A stretch of DNA of 64,000 bases, taken from contig NZ_WAJR01000005.1 in the NCBI RefSeq assembly GCF_008831035.1, forward strand, positions 1 through 64,000, read 5' to 3'. The notes beneath the pieces were generated by a model. That model was given only the letters and a program-made list of their open reading frames with translations. It had not been told where the DNA came from and did no database searches. Every line of letters starts with the position of its first letter. The stretch's first letter is position 1. Positions 40,768 to 50,327 of this stretch are shown here, piece after piece. Source of the stretch: Ellagibacter isourolithinifaciens. GTDB lineage: Bacteria; Actinomycetota; Coriobacteriia; Coriobacteriales; Eggerthellaceae. A program made the position numbers and the translations under genes.

Positions 40768-41259
40768 ATGGTTTCTGACGAAGAAGTCATCCAAATCGTG
40801 CAGTCTTATCCTGCCGAGCGCCGCTATGCGCTGGCCGCCATGCAGGATATGCAGCATGCTTTCAACTATATCCCCGAGAAGGGGCTTCATTGCCTGGCTA
40901 AGCACCTGAAGTGCGGTGTCGCCCAGCTGTATTCCATGGCCACCTTCTACAAGGCGCTGTCTTTGAAGCCGAAGGGCAAACACATCATCAAGATCTGCAA
41001 CGGCACCGCCTGCCACATCCGCGGTTCGGTGAACCTCGCGACCGGCCTCAAACGCGAGTTGGGAATCGATCCCGGCGAGACGACCGAGGACGGCATGTTC
41101 TCCGTGGAGATGGTGAACTGCCTGGGATCATGCGCCTTAGCTCCGGTCATGCTGGTCGACGGCACCTACCACAACAAACTGAAGCTCGAAGACGTCCCCG
41201 GCATCGTGGAGCGCTACCGCCTCGCGGATGCTGAAGAAGGGGAGGCCGGCAATGACTAG
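40768..41259 (+). CDS. nuoE: NuoE/HoxE-like 2Fe-2S subunit of an NADH diaphorase
   Basis: A 163-aa thioredoxin-fold 2Fe-2S protein. Ligands are in CNGTACHIRG and CLGSCALAP. The N-terminal helical part (AAMQDMQHAFNYIPEKGLHC) is typical of NuoE/HndA. The ATG at 40768 follows GAAGGAG. Its stop overlaps the next start by eight bases. Confidence 0.9.
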   Translation: MVSDEEVIQIVQSYPAERRYALAAMQDMQHAFNYIPEKGLHCLAKHLKCGVAQLYSMATFYKALSLKPKGKHIIKICNGTACHIRGSVNLATGLKRELGIDPGETTEDGMFSVEMVNCLGSCALAPVMLVDGTYHNKLKLEDVPGIVERYRLADAEEGEAGND

Positions 41260-43039
41260 GACCGAGAGAATACTGGTATGCTGCGGCACCGGGTGCATTG
41301 CCAACGGTGCCTACGAGGTGGCGAGAGCCCTGGAGGAGCAGATTGCGGCACAGGGAGCGAATGCCCAGGTAGATCTCAAGGTATGCCGCACGGGCTGCTC
41401 GGGCGAATGCGAGCAAGGGCCGCTTGTTCGCCTCATGCCCCGCGACACCATGTACTACAAGGTAAAGCCCGCCGATGCCCCTGTCATCATCGCCTCACTC
41501 GAGGGCGACCCGGTGACGAAGCTTTTATATCGCGACGAGCAGGGCGTACGCCATGAGCATCAGGCGGACAACCCCTTCTACGGCCTTCAGCACAAGGTGG
41601 TGCTGAAGGATGTGGGCATCATCGACCCCTTGAGCCTGAAGGAATACAAAGCGGCCGGCGGATACGAGGGACTCGCACGCGCCCTCACCATGACCCCCGA
41701 CGAGATCATCGACGAGGTGGAGAAAAGCGGCCTGCGTGGCAAAGGCGGCGCCGGCTTCCCCGCGGGGCGCAAGTGGCGTAGCGCAGCGAGTTACGACGTG
41801 TGGCCGAAGTACATCGTGTGCAACGGTGACGAGGGCGACCCGGGCGCGTTCATGGACGGCTCCACGATGGAGGGCAGCCCCCATGCCGTCATCGAGGGAA
41901 TGATCATTGGCGCGCTGGCCATCGGCGCCGAGACGGGCGTGCTCTATATCCGCGACGAGTACGCCTTGGCACGCGAGCATATCCAGCGCGCCATCGACGA
42001 TGCCTACGCAGCCGGCATCCTAGGCGAGCACATCATGGGCAGCGACCATAAGCTGGACTTGAGCATCGTGCGCGGCGGCGCCTTCGTGTGCGGCGAGTCC
42101 ACGGCACTTATGAACTCGATCGAGGGCAAGGTCGGCGAGCCGCGCCCGAAATACATCCGCAGCGTCCAAAGCGGCCTGTTCGAGAAGCCCACGGTGCTGA
42201 ACAACGTCGAGACCTTGGCATCCATTCCCACCATCTTGGCGCACGGTGGAGAGGAATACGCCAAGCTGGGAACGGAGAAGTCTAAGGGTACGAAGGTTTT
42301 TGCCATGGTGGGCAAGGTCAAGCACACGGGCCTTGTGGAAGTGCCGATGGGCACCACGCTCCGCACGCTCATCTATGACATCGGCGGCGGCATCATCAAG
42401 GACCGACCATTCAAGGCAATCCAGACGGGCGGCCCGTCGGGCGGCTGCATTCCCGAGAGCCTACTCGATCTGCCGGTTGGCTTCGACACGCTCGTCGAAT
42501 ACGGTGCCATGATGGGCTCGGGTGGCATGATCGTCATGGATGACTGCAGCTGCATGGTGGAGGTCGCCCGCTACTACATCGACTTTTTGTGCGAGGAAAG
42601 CTGCGGTAAGTGCACGCCCTGCCGCGAGGGCCTGCGTCAGATGCGCTATATCCTCAACGAGATCTGCGAGGGTCGCGGCAAAGAGGGCGACGTCGAGCTG
42701 CTCGAGGAGATCGGGCACATGATGCAGGTCGCTTCCCTGTGCGCTTTGGGTCGCACGGCACCGAACCCCGTGCTGACCACCATCAAGTTCTTCCGCGAGG
42801 AATACGAGGAGCACATCGGCGAGCACCGCTGCCCCGCAGGCGTTTGCGCCGCGCTGACCAGGTTCGCCATCAACCCGCAAGCATGCAAGAGCTGCGGCAT
42901 GTGCGCGAAGGCATGCCCCACTGAAGCTATCTCCGGCGAGCGCAAGCAGCCGTATTCCATCGAGCCCGCCGCGTGCATCGCCTGCGGCAGCTGCCGTGAG
43001 GTTTGCAACTTCAACGCGGTGCTGACGGAGGGGAGGTAG
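41252..43039 (+). CDS. nuoF: NuoF/HydB-like NADH-binding flavoprotein with extra iron-sulfur domains
   Basis: A 595-aa NADH:acceptor subunit. An N-terminal thioredoxin-like 2Fe-2S domain has CCGTGCIANG and CRTGCSGEC. The central part binds NADH and FMN: GLRGKGGAGFPAGRKW and GDEGDPGAFMDG. ESCGKCTPCREG holds a 4Fe-4S cluster. The C-terminus adds two 4Fe-4S clusters, CKSCGMCAKACP and CIACGSCREVC. This architecture is that of HydB/HndC, found in NAD-linked, often electron-bifurcating hydrogenases and formate dehydrogenases. ATG at 41252 after GGGGAGGCC. Confidence 0.93.
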   Translation: MTRTERILVCCGTGCIANGAYEVARALEEQIAAQGANAQVDLKVCRTGCSGECEQGPLVRLMPRDTMYYKVKPADAPVIIASLEGDPVTKLLYRDEQGVRHEHQADNPFYGLQHKVVLKDVGIIDPLSLKEYKAAGGYEGLARALTMTPDEIIDEVEKSGLRGKGGAGFPAGRKWRSAASYDVWPKYIVCNGDEGDPGAFMDGSTMEGSPHAVIEGMIIGALAIGAETGVLYIRDEYALAREHIQRAIDDAYAAGILGEHIMGSDHKLDLSIVRGGAFVCGESTALMNSIEGKVGEPRPKYIRSVQSGLFEKPTVLNNVETLASIPTILAHGGEEYAKLGTEKSKGTKVFAMVGKVKHTGLVEVPMGTTLRTLIYDIGGGIIKDRPFKAIQTGGPSGGCIPESLLDLPVGFDTLVEYGAMMGSGGMIVMDDCSCMVEVARYYIDFLCEESCGKCTPCREGLRQMRYILNEICEGRGKEGDVELLEEIGHMMQVASLCALGRTAPNPVLTTIKFFREEYEEHIGEHRCPAGVCAALTRFAINPQACKSCGMCAKACPTEAISGERKQPYSIEPAACIACGSCREVCNFNAVLTEGR

Positions 43040-43041
43040 CT

Positions 43042-43773
43042 ATGGCTAAGACCTACGATATCGTGATCGACGGCAAGACCTGCTCGGCCGAGCACGGCGA
43101 ATACCTGTGGGATGTGGCGAAACGCAACGGCATCGAGATTCCCGCGCTGTGCCGCAGCGAGGCTTTCCCCGAGCACCGCGCAAGCTGCCGCGTATGCATC
43201 GTGGAAGTGGTCGCACGTGGCCGCTCCAAGGTGGTCACTTCCTGCGTGTACCCCATAGAAGGGGAATGCGAGGTGCACACCAACTCGCCCAGAATCCTCC
43301 AGAATCGGAAGGTTCTCATTGCGCTGCTCGCTGCTCGCGCGCCGGAGTCCGACCTCATGGCTGCGATGGCGTCTCACATGGGGGCGAGCGAGGGATACGA
43401 GCGCCTCGAGCCTTTGGACGCGGGCAAGTGCATCCTGTGCGGGCTGTGCGTGCAGGCATGCGAGAGCATGGGAACAGGTGCCATCTCGACGGTCAATCGC
43501 GGCGTCGACAAGGAGATAAACACCCCCTACGGCGCGGCAAGCGACGATTGCATTGGGTGTTTGAGCTGCGCAAACGTTTGTCCCACGGACAGCATCCCAT
43601 TCATGGAGGACTCCATGACTCGTACCATCTGGAACCAAACGTTCGAACTTTCTCGCTGCAAGGAATGCGGGCGGGTGCTGGGTACGCAGCAGATGTCGGA
43701 CGTGGAGCTGTGCGATGCGTGCCGCCGAAAAGCGATTGCGAACGAGCTAGCGGAGACGTATCGTTTCGTGTAG
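43042..43773 (+). CDS. HoxU/NuoG-N-terminus-like iron-sulfur subunit
   Basis: A 243-aa protein matching only the N-terminal cluster domains of NuoG or [FeFe]-hydrogenase HydA: a 2Fe-2S ferredoxin domain (CRSEAFPEHRASCRVCIVEV), a 4Fe-4S region (CILCGLCVQAC, CIGCLSCANVCP) and a C-terminal CKECG...CDAC pair like a zinc ribbon. The catalytic domain is missing, as in HoxU. It is last of the triad, three bases after the NuoF stop, with GGGAGG upstream. Its catalytic partner must be encoded elsewhere. Confidence 0.88.
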   Translation: MAKTYDIVIDGKTCSAEHGEYLWDVAKRNGIEIPALCRSEAFPEHRASCRVCIVEVVARGRSKVVTSCVYPIEGECEVHTNSPRILQNRKVLIALLAARAPESDLMAAMASHMGASEGYERLEPLDAGKCILCGLCVQACESMGTGAISTVNRGVDKEINTPYGAASDDCIGCLSCANVCPTDSIPFMEDSMTRTIWNQTFELSRCKECGRVLGTQQMSDVELCDACRRKAIANELAETYRFV

Positions 43774-43777
43774 GATC

Positions 43778-43801
43778 GCGGCCGCAAAGCAATGCGGCCG
43801 C
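43778..43801 (+). terminator. Inverted repeat after the diaphorase operon
   Basis: GCGGCCGC at 43778-43785 is repeated as its own complement at 43794-43801, five bases after the stop. No T-run; may help stop the transcript together with the next hairpin. Confidence 0.5.
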
Positions 43802-43851
43802 ATATTCAAATGGCCGCAAAGCGAGGCATTTGCGCCAAGCGGGAAACCCGC

Positions 43852-43895
43852 CCCCCTGTTTCCGGGAGAATTACCTCGGGAACAGGGGGTTTCTT
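43852..43895. terminator. Strong terminator, convergent with the TraG-like gene
   Basis: CCCCCTGTTTCC (43852-43863) pairs with GGGAACAGGGGG (43878-43889), followed by TTTCTTT. It lies just before the end of the convergent TraG-like gene. Confidence 0.85.
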
Positions 43896-43900
43896 TGCAT

Positions 43901-45379
43901 CTATGCGATGTTTCGCTCGTCGAAATCTTCCATCTCGAGTTCCTCGAGGCTGACGTTGAGTTCCTCCTCGATTTCGCGGAGCATGCGGTCTTCCTCCTCC
44001 CTGCGCCGCTGCTCCTCAAGCTCAATCCGGGCTTCCTTTGCGCGCTTCGCCTCGATGATCTCGGGATAGCGCGGATGGTCCTCCAACCGCCGCGCGGGAT
44101 CCATCACTCCGCGTTGGCCACGCAGAAACACCCACCACATCCCCGCAGGCGTTTCCAGCAAGGTGCTGGCGGTTTTGTTCGCACGGCAGGAAAAGTAAGC
44201 GGCGGTGCGCTCGTCTTGAAAGCCGAGGACAAGCTGGCTGTCGCAGTTGCCTACGATGGAGTTGGCGGTGGCCTCGCCGTAGCGCGCCTCAAGCTGGCTT
44301 ATCGTTTGGCACACCACCGTGCAACTGATTTCGCGGCTGCGGATAACCGAGAGCACGTCGTCGATGTGGGGTAGGCGCAGGTTCGCAAAGTCATCGAGCA
44401 CGAAGCGGACCGGCACCGGGAGCCGGTGATCAGGGTAATCGCGATCAGCCGAGCGGCACAGGGAGGAAAACGCCTGCTGGATGAAGAGACTCGTAAGCTT
44501 GTCGAGGCTTCGGTCCATGTCGTCGATGGTGACGAACAGCGCGCGCTTTTCGCGCCCGAAGCTGCGGAAATCGATCTGCCGAGGATTGCTGTACGACCTG
44601 ATGACACCTTCGAACCCGAACGGCACAAGGTCGGCTGCGAGGATTCCCAAGATGCTCGCATGCATCTTCTCCGCACCGCACGTGGCCTTCGCGCGGTTGT
44701 ACAGCGAGGGCGCGTAAGCTTCGGGGTCTTCTTTTTGCAGGTCAGTGAAGAGCGGGTCGACCGCCCGAGCGACGGCAAGCTCGAACATGCGGATTACCGA
44801 CGACATGTTCTGCGCCTCGTCGGGCAGGGCCTCGAGCACGTAGGCGATATAAGCCGTAAGGTAGTTCGCCGCAGCAAGCGGCCAAAAGGAGTCGCTCGCA
44901 TGCTCGTCAACAGGACAGATGGCCGAAGCGATGGAGATGATGTCCTGCTGCATCGGTCGGCCCTCGCACCAGCGAATGTGGTCGAGCGGGTTGTATCCGA
45001 TGGTGCCGTCCATGGCGTTGAAGTCGATGCAGTCGACGATGTAGCCGTTTTCCTCGAGGTAAGGGCCCATCTCGTGATAGAGGGAGCCTTTGCAATCGAG
45101 CACAATGTAGGACCCTTGGCATTGCAACAGGTTCGGCTTGACATGATTGCGCGTTTTCCCACCGCCCGACGACCCGAGCACGAGAACGTTGTTGTTCAGC
45201 CCGCTTCGCCATGTATCGCAGCTGACGGATCGGTTGGCGGAAAGCAAGGTTTCTCCCTGGTAGGCTCTTCGCTGCGGGTTGAAGGCGGGCTCGCTTTCGG
45301 TTTTTGAGGCCGCGAAAGCTTGCGCAAGCTGATTGCTCGCGGCGTCTTTGGCGATGGTTTTGAATTCGGTGGCTTTCAT
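43901..45379 (-). CDS. TraG/VirD4-like type IV coupling ATPase
   Basis: A 492-aa coupling-protein-type ATPase. Walker A is LGSSGGGKTRN and a later segment reads RFVLDDFANLRLPHIDDVLS, the conserved motif with the Walker B-like acidic residues; VCQTISQLEARYGE follows. It lacks the N-terminal membrane helices of conjugation VirD4 and ends in a Glu/Arg-rich coiled tail (RIELEEQRRREEEDR). No relaxase, mating-pair or other type IV secretion genes are seen nearby. The next gene on the same strand is a ClpP-like protease. The function outside conjugation is unknown. Confidence 0.82.
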   Translation of the reverse strand: MKATEFKTIAKDAASNQLAQAFAASKTESEPAFNPQRRAYQGETLLSANRSVSCDTWRSGLNNNVLVLGSSGGGKTRNHVKPNLLQCQGSYIVLDCKGSLYHEMGPYLEENGYIVDCIDFNAMDGTIGYNPLDHIRWCEGRPMQQDIISIASAICPVDEHASDSFWPLAAANYLTAYIAYVLEALPDEAQNMSSVIRMFELAVARAVDPLFTDLQKEDPEAYAPSLYNRAKATCGAEKMHASILGILAADLVPFGFEGVIRSYSNPRQIDFRSFGREKRALFVTIDDMDRSLDKLTSLFIQQAFSSLCRSADRDYPDHRLPVPVRFVLDDFANLRLPHIDDVLSVIRSREISCTVVCQTISQLEARYGEATANSIVGNCDSQLVLGFQDERTAAYFSCRANKTASTLLETPAGMWWVFLRGQRGVMDPARRLEDHPRYPEIIEAKRAKEARIELEEQRRREEEDRMLREIEEELNVSLEELEMEDFDERNIA

Positions 45380-45530
45380 AAGCAGCTCCTAAAGTTGGAA
45401 GTCGGCGATAGATGGGGGATTGGCGGACGAGAGAAACGGACGGGCGAAGGCGGCGAGGGGGACGGCCGGGTGGCATCAAGCTTAAGCCCGCTTATTGCCC
45501 GAGCAGGCTTGAAGCCCCCACACTGCGCCG

Positions 45531-46121
45531 CTATAGCGTGTTTATCACGCGATCGGCGAGGTGCGCCGCCACCGCATCTTCCGCCTCGAAGTAGGTGTCT
45601 CGGGCGGTTATCTCGAAGACCTGCTCGAGGTCCATTCCCGAATGCTGGGCAATGACCTGCGCCGTTATATCGCGAATGCGCATCAAGTCGTCGGCGCGCG
45701 CCTTCACTGAAAGGGCGCTGCCGCCCACGCCTCCCGAAATGAGCGGATCGTGGACCATCACGCGGCTGTGCGGCAGCATGTCGCGCGTGTCGCCGGCGAT
45801 GAACAGCAGAGCTGCCATGCTCGCCGCAAGCCCCAAACACACGGTGCGGATGGGGCAGCTCGCGGCCTGCATCACGTCGTAAAGCGCCAAACCCGAGCTC
45901 ACCTCGCCGCCGGGGCTGTTAATGAAAAGCGTGATGGGTGCCGCTGCGTCGACCTTCTGCAGATAGAGGATTCCGCGGATGATGACCGCCACCGATTCAG
46001 AATCAACAGGGCCTGAAAGCTCAAGTTCGCGGGAGGCGAGCATCGCGTCGCGGATGTCGAAACGCTGGATGCCAAGATTGGTTTCCTCGATGATTTGGGG
46101 AGGGTAGACCGAAGTGCTCAT
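45531..46121 (-). CDS. clpP: ClpP-like serine protease
   Basis: A 196-aa ClpP fold protease. The catalytic Ser is in GLAASMAALL, the His in VMVHDPL and the Asp in ITARDTYFEAEDA; INSPGGEV is the conserved Gly-Pro-Gly strand. Length and spacing match ClpP, but no ClpX/ClpA partner is adjacent. The start is the ATG for MSTSVYPP. It ends 151 bases before the TraG-like gene, so the two may be co-transcribed. Confidence 0.9.
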   Translation of the reverse strand: MSTSVYPPQIIEETNLGIQRFDIRDAMLASRELELSGPVDSESVAVIIRGILYLQKVDAAAPITLFINSPGGEVSSGLALYDVMQAASCPIRTVCLGLAASMAALLFIAGDTRDMLPHSRVMVHDPLISGGVGGSALSVKARADDLMRIRDITAQVIAQHSGMDLEQVFEITARDTYFEAEDAVAAHLADRVINTL

Positions 46122-46643
46122 GCCGTGCCTTTCTTCGAATGGCGCCAAGCGCCGGAGAGTAGTTGAATGCAGGGCTATGCAAGGCTCGACGCCAAACGAG
46201 CGCTCACCGTCACGCGGATTGCGTGGCGGGAAAGAATGCGCACGAAAGCTCAGCGATGCCGCTCCTGCTCAACATTTCCTCATCTTCAGTTGTTGCGGTA
46301 TTGCGAACGGTCATGTAACACGCCGCAGCTTGTAAAGCCGCTCGAAGCAAAGGCAGCCGTTGCCGCCCCCATGCCGTGTATGATGGGAAATCCTGTGACA
46401 CACTTCGAGAAGCAAGGGCAGCCGGCGCCGCCCCCAGAACTCCCTATAAAAAAGACGGACCAGCCGTCAACGGGTGCTTCCAGAGTATAGACGAAGAAGC
46501 ATCGAATTGGCAAGCATTAATTGAAACGCTTGTTCGAATAATATTCTCATCAGGCACTTTCGCCCCGACGTGGTGCGCGGATAGCGCCAACCATGGCGCG
46601 AGGAAATGCGAGCGCACACCGCACCCTCGCGCCGTCCGGACTG
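46122..46643. other. Intergenic stretch with an imperfect direct repeat
   Basis: No gene seen. GCAAAGGCAGCCGTTGCCGC and GCAAGGGCAGCCGGCGCCGC, each followed by CCCCA, form a direct repeat about 70 bases apart (near 46347 and 46419). Confidence 0.35.
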
Positions 46644-49600
46644 CTAGTTGTCCTGCGTCATGCGGCGATAGCGGTCGAATCGACGCAGCGCATCCTCTTT
46701 GCCCCGCTCGAAGAGTCGCTCTGCCTCCTCGGGAAAGGTCTTGGTGAGCGAGGCGTAGCGGTTCTCGCCCGCAACGAACTCTAAGTAGTCCATGGTGGGC
46801 GCTTTGGAGTCCAGAGTCATCGGGCGCTCCTTGCGCGGGTCGTAGCGGTACAGCGCCCAGTAGCCGCTTTCCACCGCGCGCTTCATCTCGCCCTGGACGT
46901 CGTGCATCCCGCACTTCAGACCATGCGAGGTGCAGGGCGCGTAAGCGATGATAACGGAAGGGCCGTCGTATTCCTCGGCCTCCTTGAGCGCCTTGACCAG
47001 TTGGTTGTAGTTGGCTCCCATCGCCACCTGGGCGACATAAACGTTACCGTAGCTCATAAGGATTGCGCCCAAATCCTTCTTGCCCGTCTTCTTGCCGCTC
47101 GCCGCGAACTGAGCGACTGCGCCCGCGGGCGTGGCCTTCGAGCTCTGGCCGCCGGTGTTGGAATAGACCTCGGTGTCGACCACCAGGACATTTACGTTAG
47201 CGCCGCTCGCAACCACGTGGTCGAGCCCGCCGAAGCCGATATCGTAGGCCCAACCGTCGCCGCCGAACATCCAAAACGTCTTCTTGGCCAGTTGATCTTT
47301 GAACTTGAGGACCCCCTCGCACACCTTCTTGGCGCTGTTGGTGAGCGAGTCCATCGAAGCTTCGATTGCCGCCACGAGCGTATCGGAGGCCGCACGCGAG
47401 GCGTCGAAATCGTCAAAAGCGGCAAGATAGCACTCGCACGCATCCTTGACCTGCCCCATGACGGCGGGGTCGAGCGAGTCTCCTTTGCCCTCCTTCAGGT
47501 TCTCCAGGCCGCATGCGAGCACCTGCACGAGCTTCTCGACGCGCGACTTCTCGGCCGCGCGCTGCTGAGTCGAACCCAAGTAGAGACCTAACGAAAGTTC
47601 GGCGTTGTTCTCGAAAAGGCTGTTGGTCCATGCCGGACCGAAGCCGCGCTTGTTTGTGGTATAGGGGATGCCGGGGAAGGGCGCGCCCCACGCCTGCGAG
47701 CAACCCGTGGCGTTTGCCCAGTACACGCGGTCGCCGAACAGCTGGGTGAGGAGCTTGGCGTAGGGCGTCTCGCCGCATCCTGCACATGCTGCCGAGAACT
47801 CGAGGAGGGGCTGTTTGAACTGCGAGCCCTTGACCGAGTAGGGGTCGAACACGCTGCCCTTCTCGGCAAGCCCCAAGCCGTATTCCCACAACGTGCGGCT
47901 CTCGGCGGTGAACTTGGCAGGTTCCATGGAAAGCGCGTCTGACGGGCACACGTCAGCGCAACTGCCGCAACTCGTGCAGTCGAGGTGGCTCACCTGGAGG
48001 GTGTATCGCATGCCCTCAGGCAGGTTCTTGCCGCCCTTGAGCGTGACGGTCTCGAACCCGGCGGGGGCAGCTGCGGCTTCCTCCTCGCTCACCAGGTAGG
48101 GGCGGATCGCAGCATGGGGGCACACGAAGGCGCAGCGGTTGCACTGGATGCAGGCGTCGGCCCTCCACATGGGCGTCGTGACGGCGATGCCGCGCTTCTC
48201 GAAAGCGGTGAGACCCATGTCGATGACGCCGTCCTCGTAGCCCGCAAACGCGCTCACGGGAAGCTCATCGCCTTTCTGGGCGTTCACGGGGCGCAGGATG
48301 TTCGCGACCACAGCTGGCAGTCCCTCATCGCCATCAAGCTCGTCGAGCTCGGCGTTTGCCCAGCTTGCAGGGACAGCAACCTCCACACACCTCTGGGCGC
48401 CCTCCTCGATGGCGGCCACGTTGCTCGCCACCACGGCGTCGCCCTTGCGCGCATAGGACTTCCGTGCCGCGTCCTTCATATAGTCGAGGGCCTCCTCGAC
48501 CGGCATGAGCCCTGAAATCTTGAAGAACGCCGCCTGCAGCACCGTGTTGATATGGCTGCCCAGACCCACGCGGTGAGCGATCTCGACCGCGTCGACGGTG
48601 AACAGACGGATGCCGTTGCTCGCGATGTAGCGTTTCATCGCTCCGGGCAGGTTGGTATCGAGCTCCTCGGCCGTCCAGCCCGTGTTCAAAAGGAACGTGC
48701 CGCCCGGCTTCACCTCCCGCACCATGTCGTACTGGCGCACATAGCTCTGATTGTGGCAAGCGACGAAGTCGGCGCGCTTCACATAATACGTGCTGCGGAT
48801 GGGCTTTTTCGACAGGCGCAGGTGCGACTTGGTCACGCCGAAGGACTTCTTGGAGTCGTACTCGAAATACGCCTGCGCGAACAGGTCGGCGCAGTCGCCC
48901 AAGATGCGGATGGTGTTGTGGTTGGCGCCCACCGTGCCGTCGCCGCCTAAGCCCCAGAACTTGCAGCTGTAAGTGTCGACGTCCTTGAAGTCATCGAGCG
49001 GTTGCACGGGAAGCGACAGGTTGGTCACGTCATCGTTGATGCCGATGGTGAAGCCGCGCTTCGGTTCGGATGATGCAAGGTTCCTAAATACCGCGACGAT
49101 TTGGGCAGTGTCGGTGTCCTTAGAGGAAAGCCCGTAGCGCCCGCCAATGACCGTCACCTTGCCCGCGTGCTCGCTGTTCGCGATAACGCTCGAGACGTCC
49201 AGGTAGAGCGGCTCGCCGGCTGAACCCATGCACTTGCAGCGGTCGAGCACCGCGATGCGCTCCACGCTTTCGGGCAAGGCGCCTAGGAAGTGCTTCGCCG
49301 AGAAGGGACGGTAGAGGTGCACCTGCAAGAAACCGTAGCGCGTGTTTTCGCCTGTAGCCTGGGCCTTCGCATTTAAATAGTCGCATGCCTCCTGCGCGGT
49401 GCCCGAGACGCTGCCCATCGCGACCACGACGTCGGTCGCATCAGGCGCGCCGTAGTAGTCGAACACGTGGTGCTCGCGGCCTGTCACGCCGGCAACCTGC
49501 GCCATGACGCCCTCGACCACGTCGGCCAGCTCGTCGTAGGCGGTGTTGTTCGCCTCGCGCACCTGGAAGTACACGTCGCCGTTCTGCACGGTGGCACGCA

Positions 49601-50240
49601 GCATAGGGTGCTCGGGGTTGAGAGCGCGCGCCCTGAAGCGCTCGAGCGCCTCGGTGTCCATGAGCGCGGTGAGCTCCTTGGTGTCGGGCATGTCGATGCG
49701 CGAGAGCTCGTGCGAGGTACGGAAACCGTCGAAGAAGTGCATGAACGGGACGCTGCCCTTCACGGCGGCGAGGTGCGCGACGGCCGCCATGTCGGCTGCT
49801 TCCTGAACGCTTCCCGAGCTGAGCTGCGCAAAGCCGGTGTCGCGGCATGCCATGACATCGGAGTGGTCACCGAAGATGCTCATGGCGTGCGTGCCCACCG
49901 TGCGGCTCGCCACGTGCAAGACGCCCGGCAGGCGCTCGCCGGCGATGCGGTAGAGCACGGGAACCATGAGCATGAGTCCCTGGCTCGAGGTGAAGCTCGT
50001 GCCCAGGCCTCCTGCCTGCAGCACGCCGTGGATGGCCCCGATGGCGCCCGCCTCGGACTGCATCTCGGTCAGCTGCACGCGCTGGCCGAACATGTTCAGG
50101 CGGCCCTGGGCGCTCCAGCGGTCGGTATGCTCGGCCATGGGCGAAGACGGCGTGATGGGGTAGATCGCCGCCACCTCGGTGAAGTCGTAGGCGACATGGG
50201 CCGCAGCCTCGTTGCCGTCAACGGTTACGTAGTTGCTCAT
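46644..50240 (-). CDS. nifJ: Pyruvate:ferredoxin (flavodoxin) oxidoreductase
   Basis: A 1198-aa single-chain PFOR. Domain order is visible: N-terminal YVTVDGNEAAAHVAYDFTEV and IYPITPSSPMAE (pyruvate/CoA domain), the gamma domain, two 4Fe-4S clusters (CIQCNRCAFVCPHAA and CTSCGSCADVCP), then the TPP domain with CAGCGETPY, WMFGGDGWAYDIGFGGLDHV, and VDTEVYSNTGGQSSKAT. It oxidises pyruvate to acetyl-CoA and CO2 with reduction of ferredoxin. Start at 50240 after GGGGAGAGGG. It is the last gene of the strand-wise run 54235-46644, separated from the fusion gene by a hairpin. Confidence 0.96.
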   Translation of the reverse strand: MSNYVTVDGNEAAAHVAYDFTEVAAIYPITPSSPMAEHTDRWSAQGRLNMFGQRVQLTEMQSEAGAIGAIHGVLQAGGLGTSFTSSQGLMLMVPVLYRIAGERLPGVLHVASRTVGTHAMSIFGDHSDVMACRDTGFAQLSSGSVQEAADMAAVAHLAAVKGSVPFMHFFDGFRTSHELSRIDMPDTKELTALMDTEALERFRARALNPEHPMLRATVQNGDVYFQVREANNTAYDELADVVEGVMAQVAGVTGREHHVFDYYGAPDATDVVVAMGSVSGTAQEACDYLNAKAQATGENTRYGFLQVHLYRPFSAKHFLGALPESVERIAVLDRCKCMGSAGEPLYLDVSSVIANSEHAGKVTVIGGRYGLSSKDTDTAQIVAVFRNLASSEPKRGFTIGINDDVTNLSLPVQPLDDFKDVDTYSCKFWGLGGDGTVGANHNTIRILGDCADLFAQAYFEYDSKKSFGVTKSHLRLSKKPIRSTYYVKRADFVACHNQSYVRQYDMVREVKPGGTFLLNTGWTAEELDTNLPGAMKRYIASNGIRLFTVDAVEIAHRVGLGSHINTVLQAAFFKISGLMPVEEALDYMKDAARKSYARKGDAVVASNVAAIEEGAQRCVEVAVPASWANAELDELDGDEGLPAVVANILRPVNAQKGDELPVSAFAGYEDGVIDMGLTAFEKRGIAVTTPMWRADACIQCNRCAFVCPHAAIRPYLVSEEEAAAAPAGFETVTLKGGKNLPEGMRYTLQVSHLDCTSCGSCADVCPSDALSMEPAKFTAESRTLWEYGLGLAEKGSVFDPYSVKGSQFKQPLLEFSAACAGCGETPYAKLLTQLFGDRVYWANATGCSQAWGAPFPGIPYTTNKRGFGPAWTNSLFENNAELSLGLYLGSTQQRAAEKSRVEKLVQVLACGLENLKEGKGDSLDPAVMGQVKDACECYLAAFDDFDASRAASDTLVAAIEASMDSLTNSAKKVCEGVLKFKDQLAKKTFWMFGGDGWAYDIGFGGLDHVVASGANVNVLVVDTEVYSNTGGQSSKATPAGAVAQFAASGKKTGKKDLGAILMSYGNVYVAQVAMGANYNQLVKALKEAEEYDGPSVIIAYAPCTSHGLKCGMHDVQGEMKRAVESGYWALYRYDPRKERPMTLDSKAPTMDYLEFVAGENRYASLTKTFPEEAERLFERGKEDALRRFDRYRRMTQDN

Positions 50241-50278
50241 CTTAAAGTCCCTCTCCCCGGCAATGGTGCCAAACGCAA

Positions 50279-50304
50279 GCGGGGGCGCGCATAACGGCCC
50301 CCGC
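50279..50304 (-). terminator. Hairpin between the acyl-CoA ligase fusion and PFOR
   Basis: GCGGGGGC (50279-50286) pairs with GCCCCCGC (50297-50304). On the minus strand it is followed by TTGCGTTTGG, so partial termination before PFOR is plausible. Confidence 0.6.
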
Positions 50305-50327
50305 AAAACGGTCGTTCTCGATACAGG

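Noticed and set aside
43901-45379. TraG-like gene considered as evidence for an integrated conjugative element
   Set aside because: No relaxase, integrase, mating-pair or attachment site is visible around it; reported as an orphan instead.
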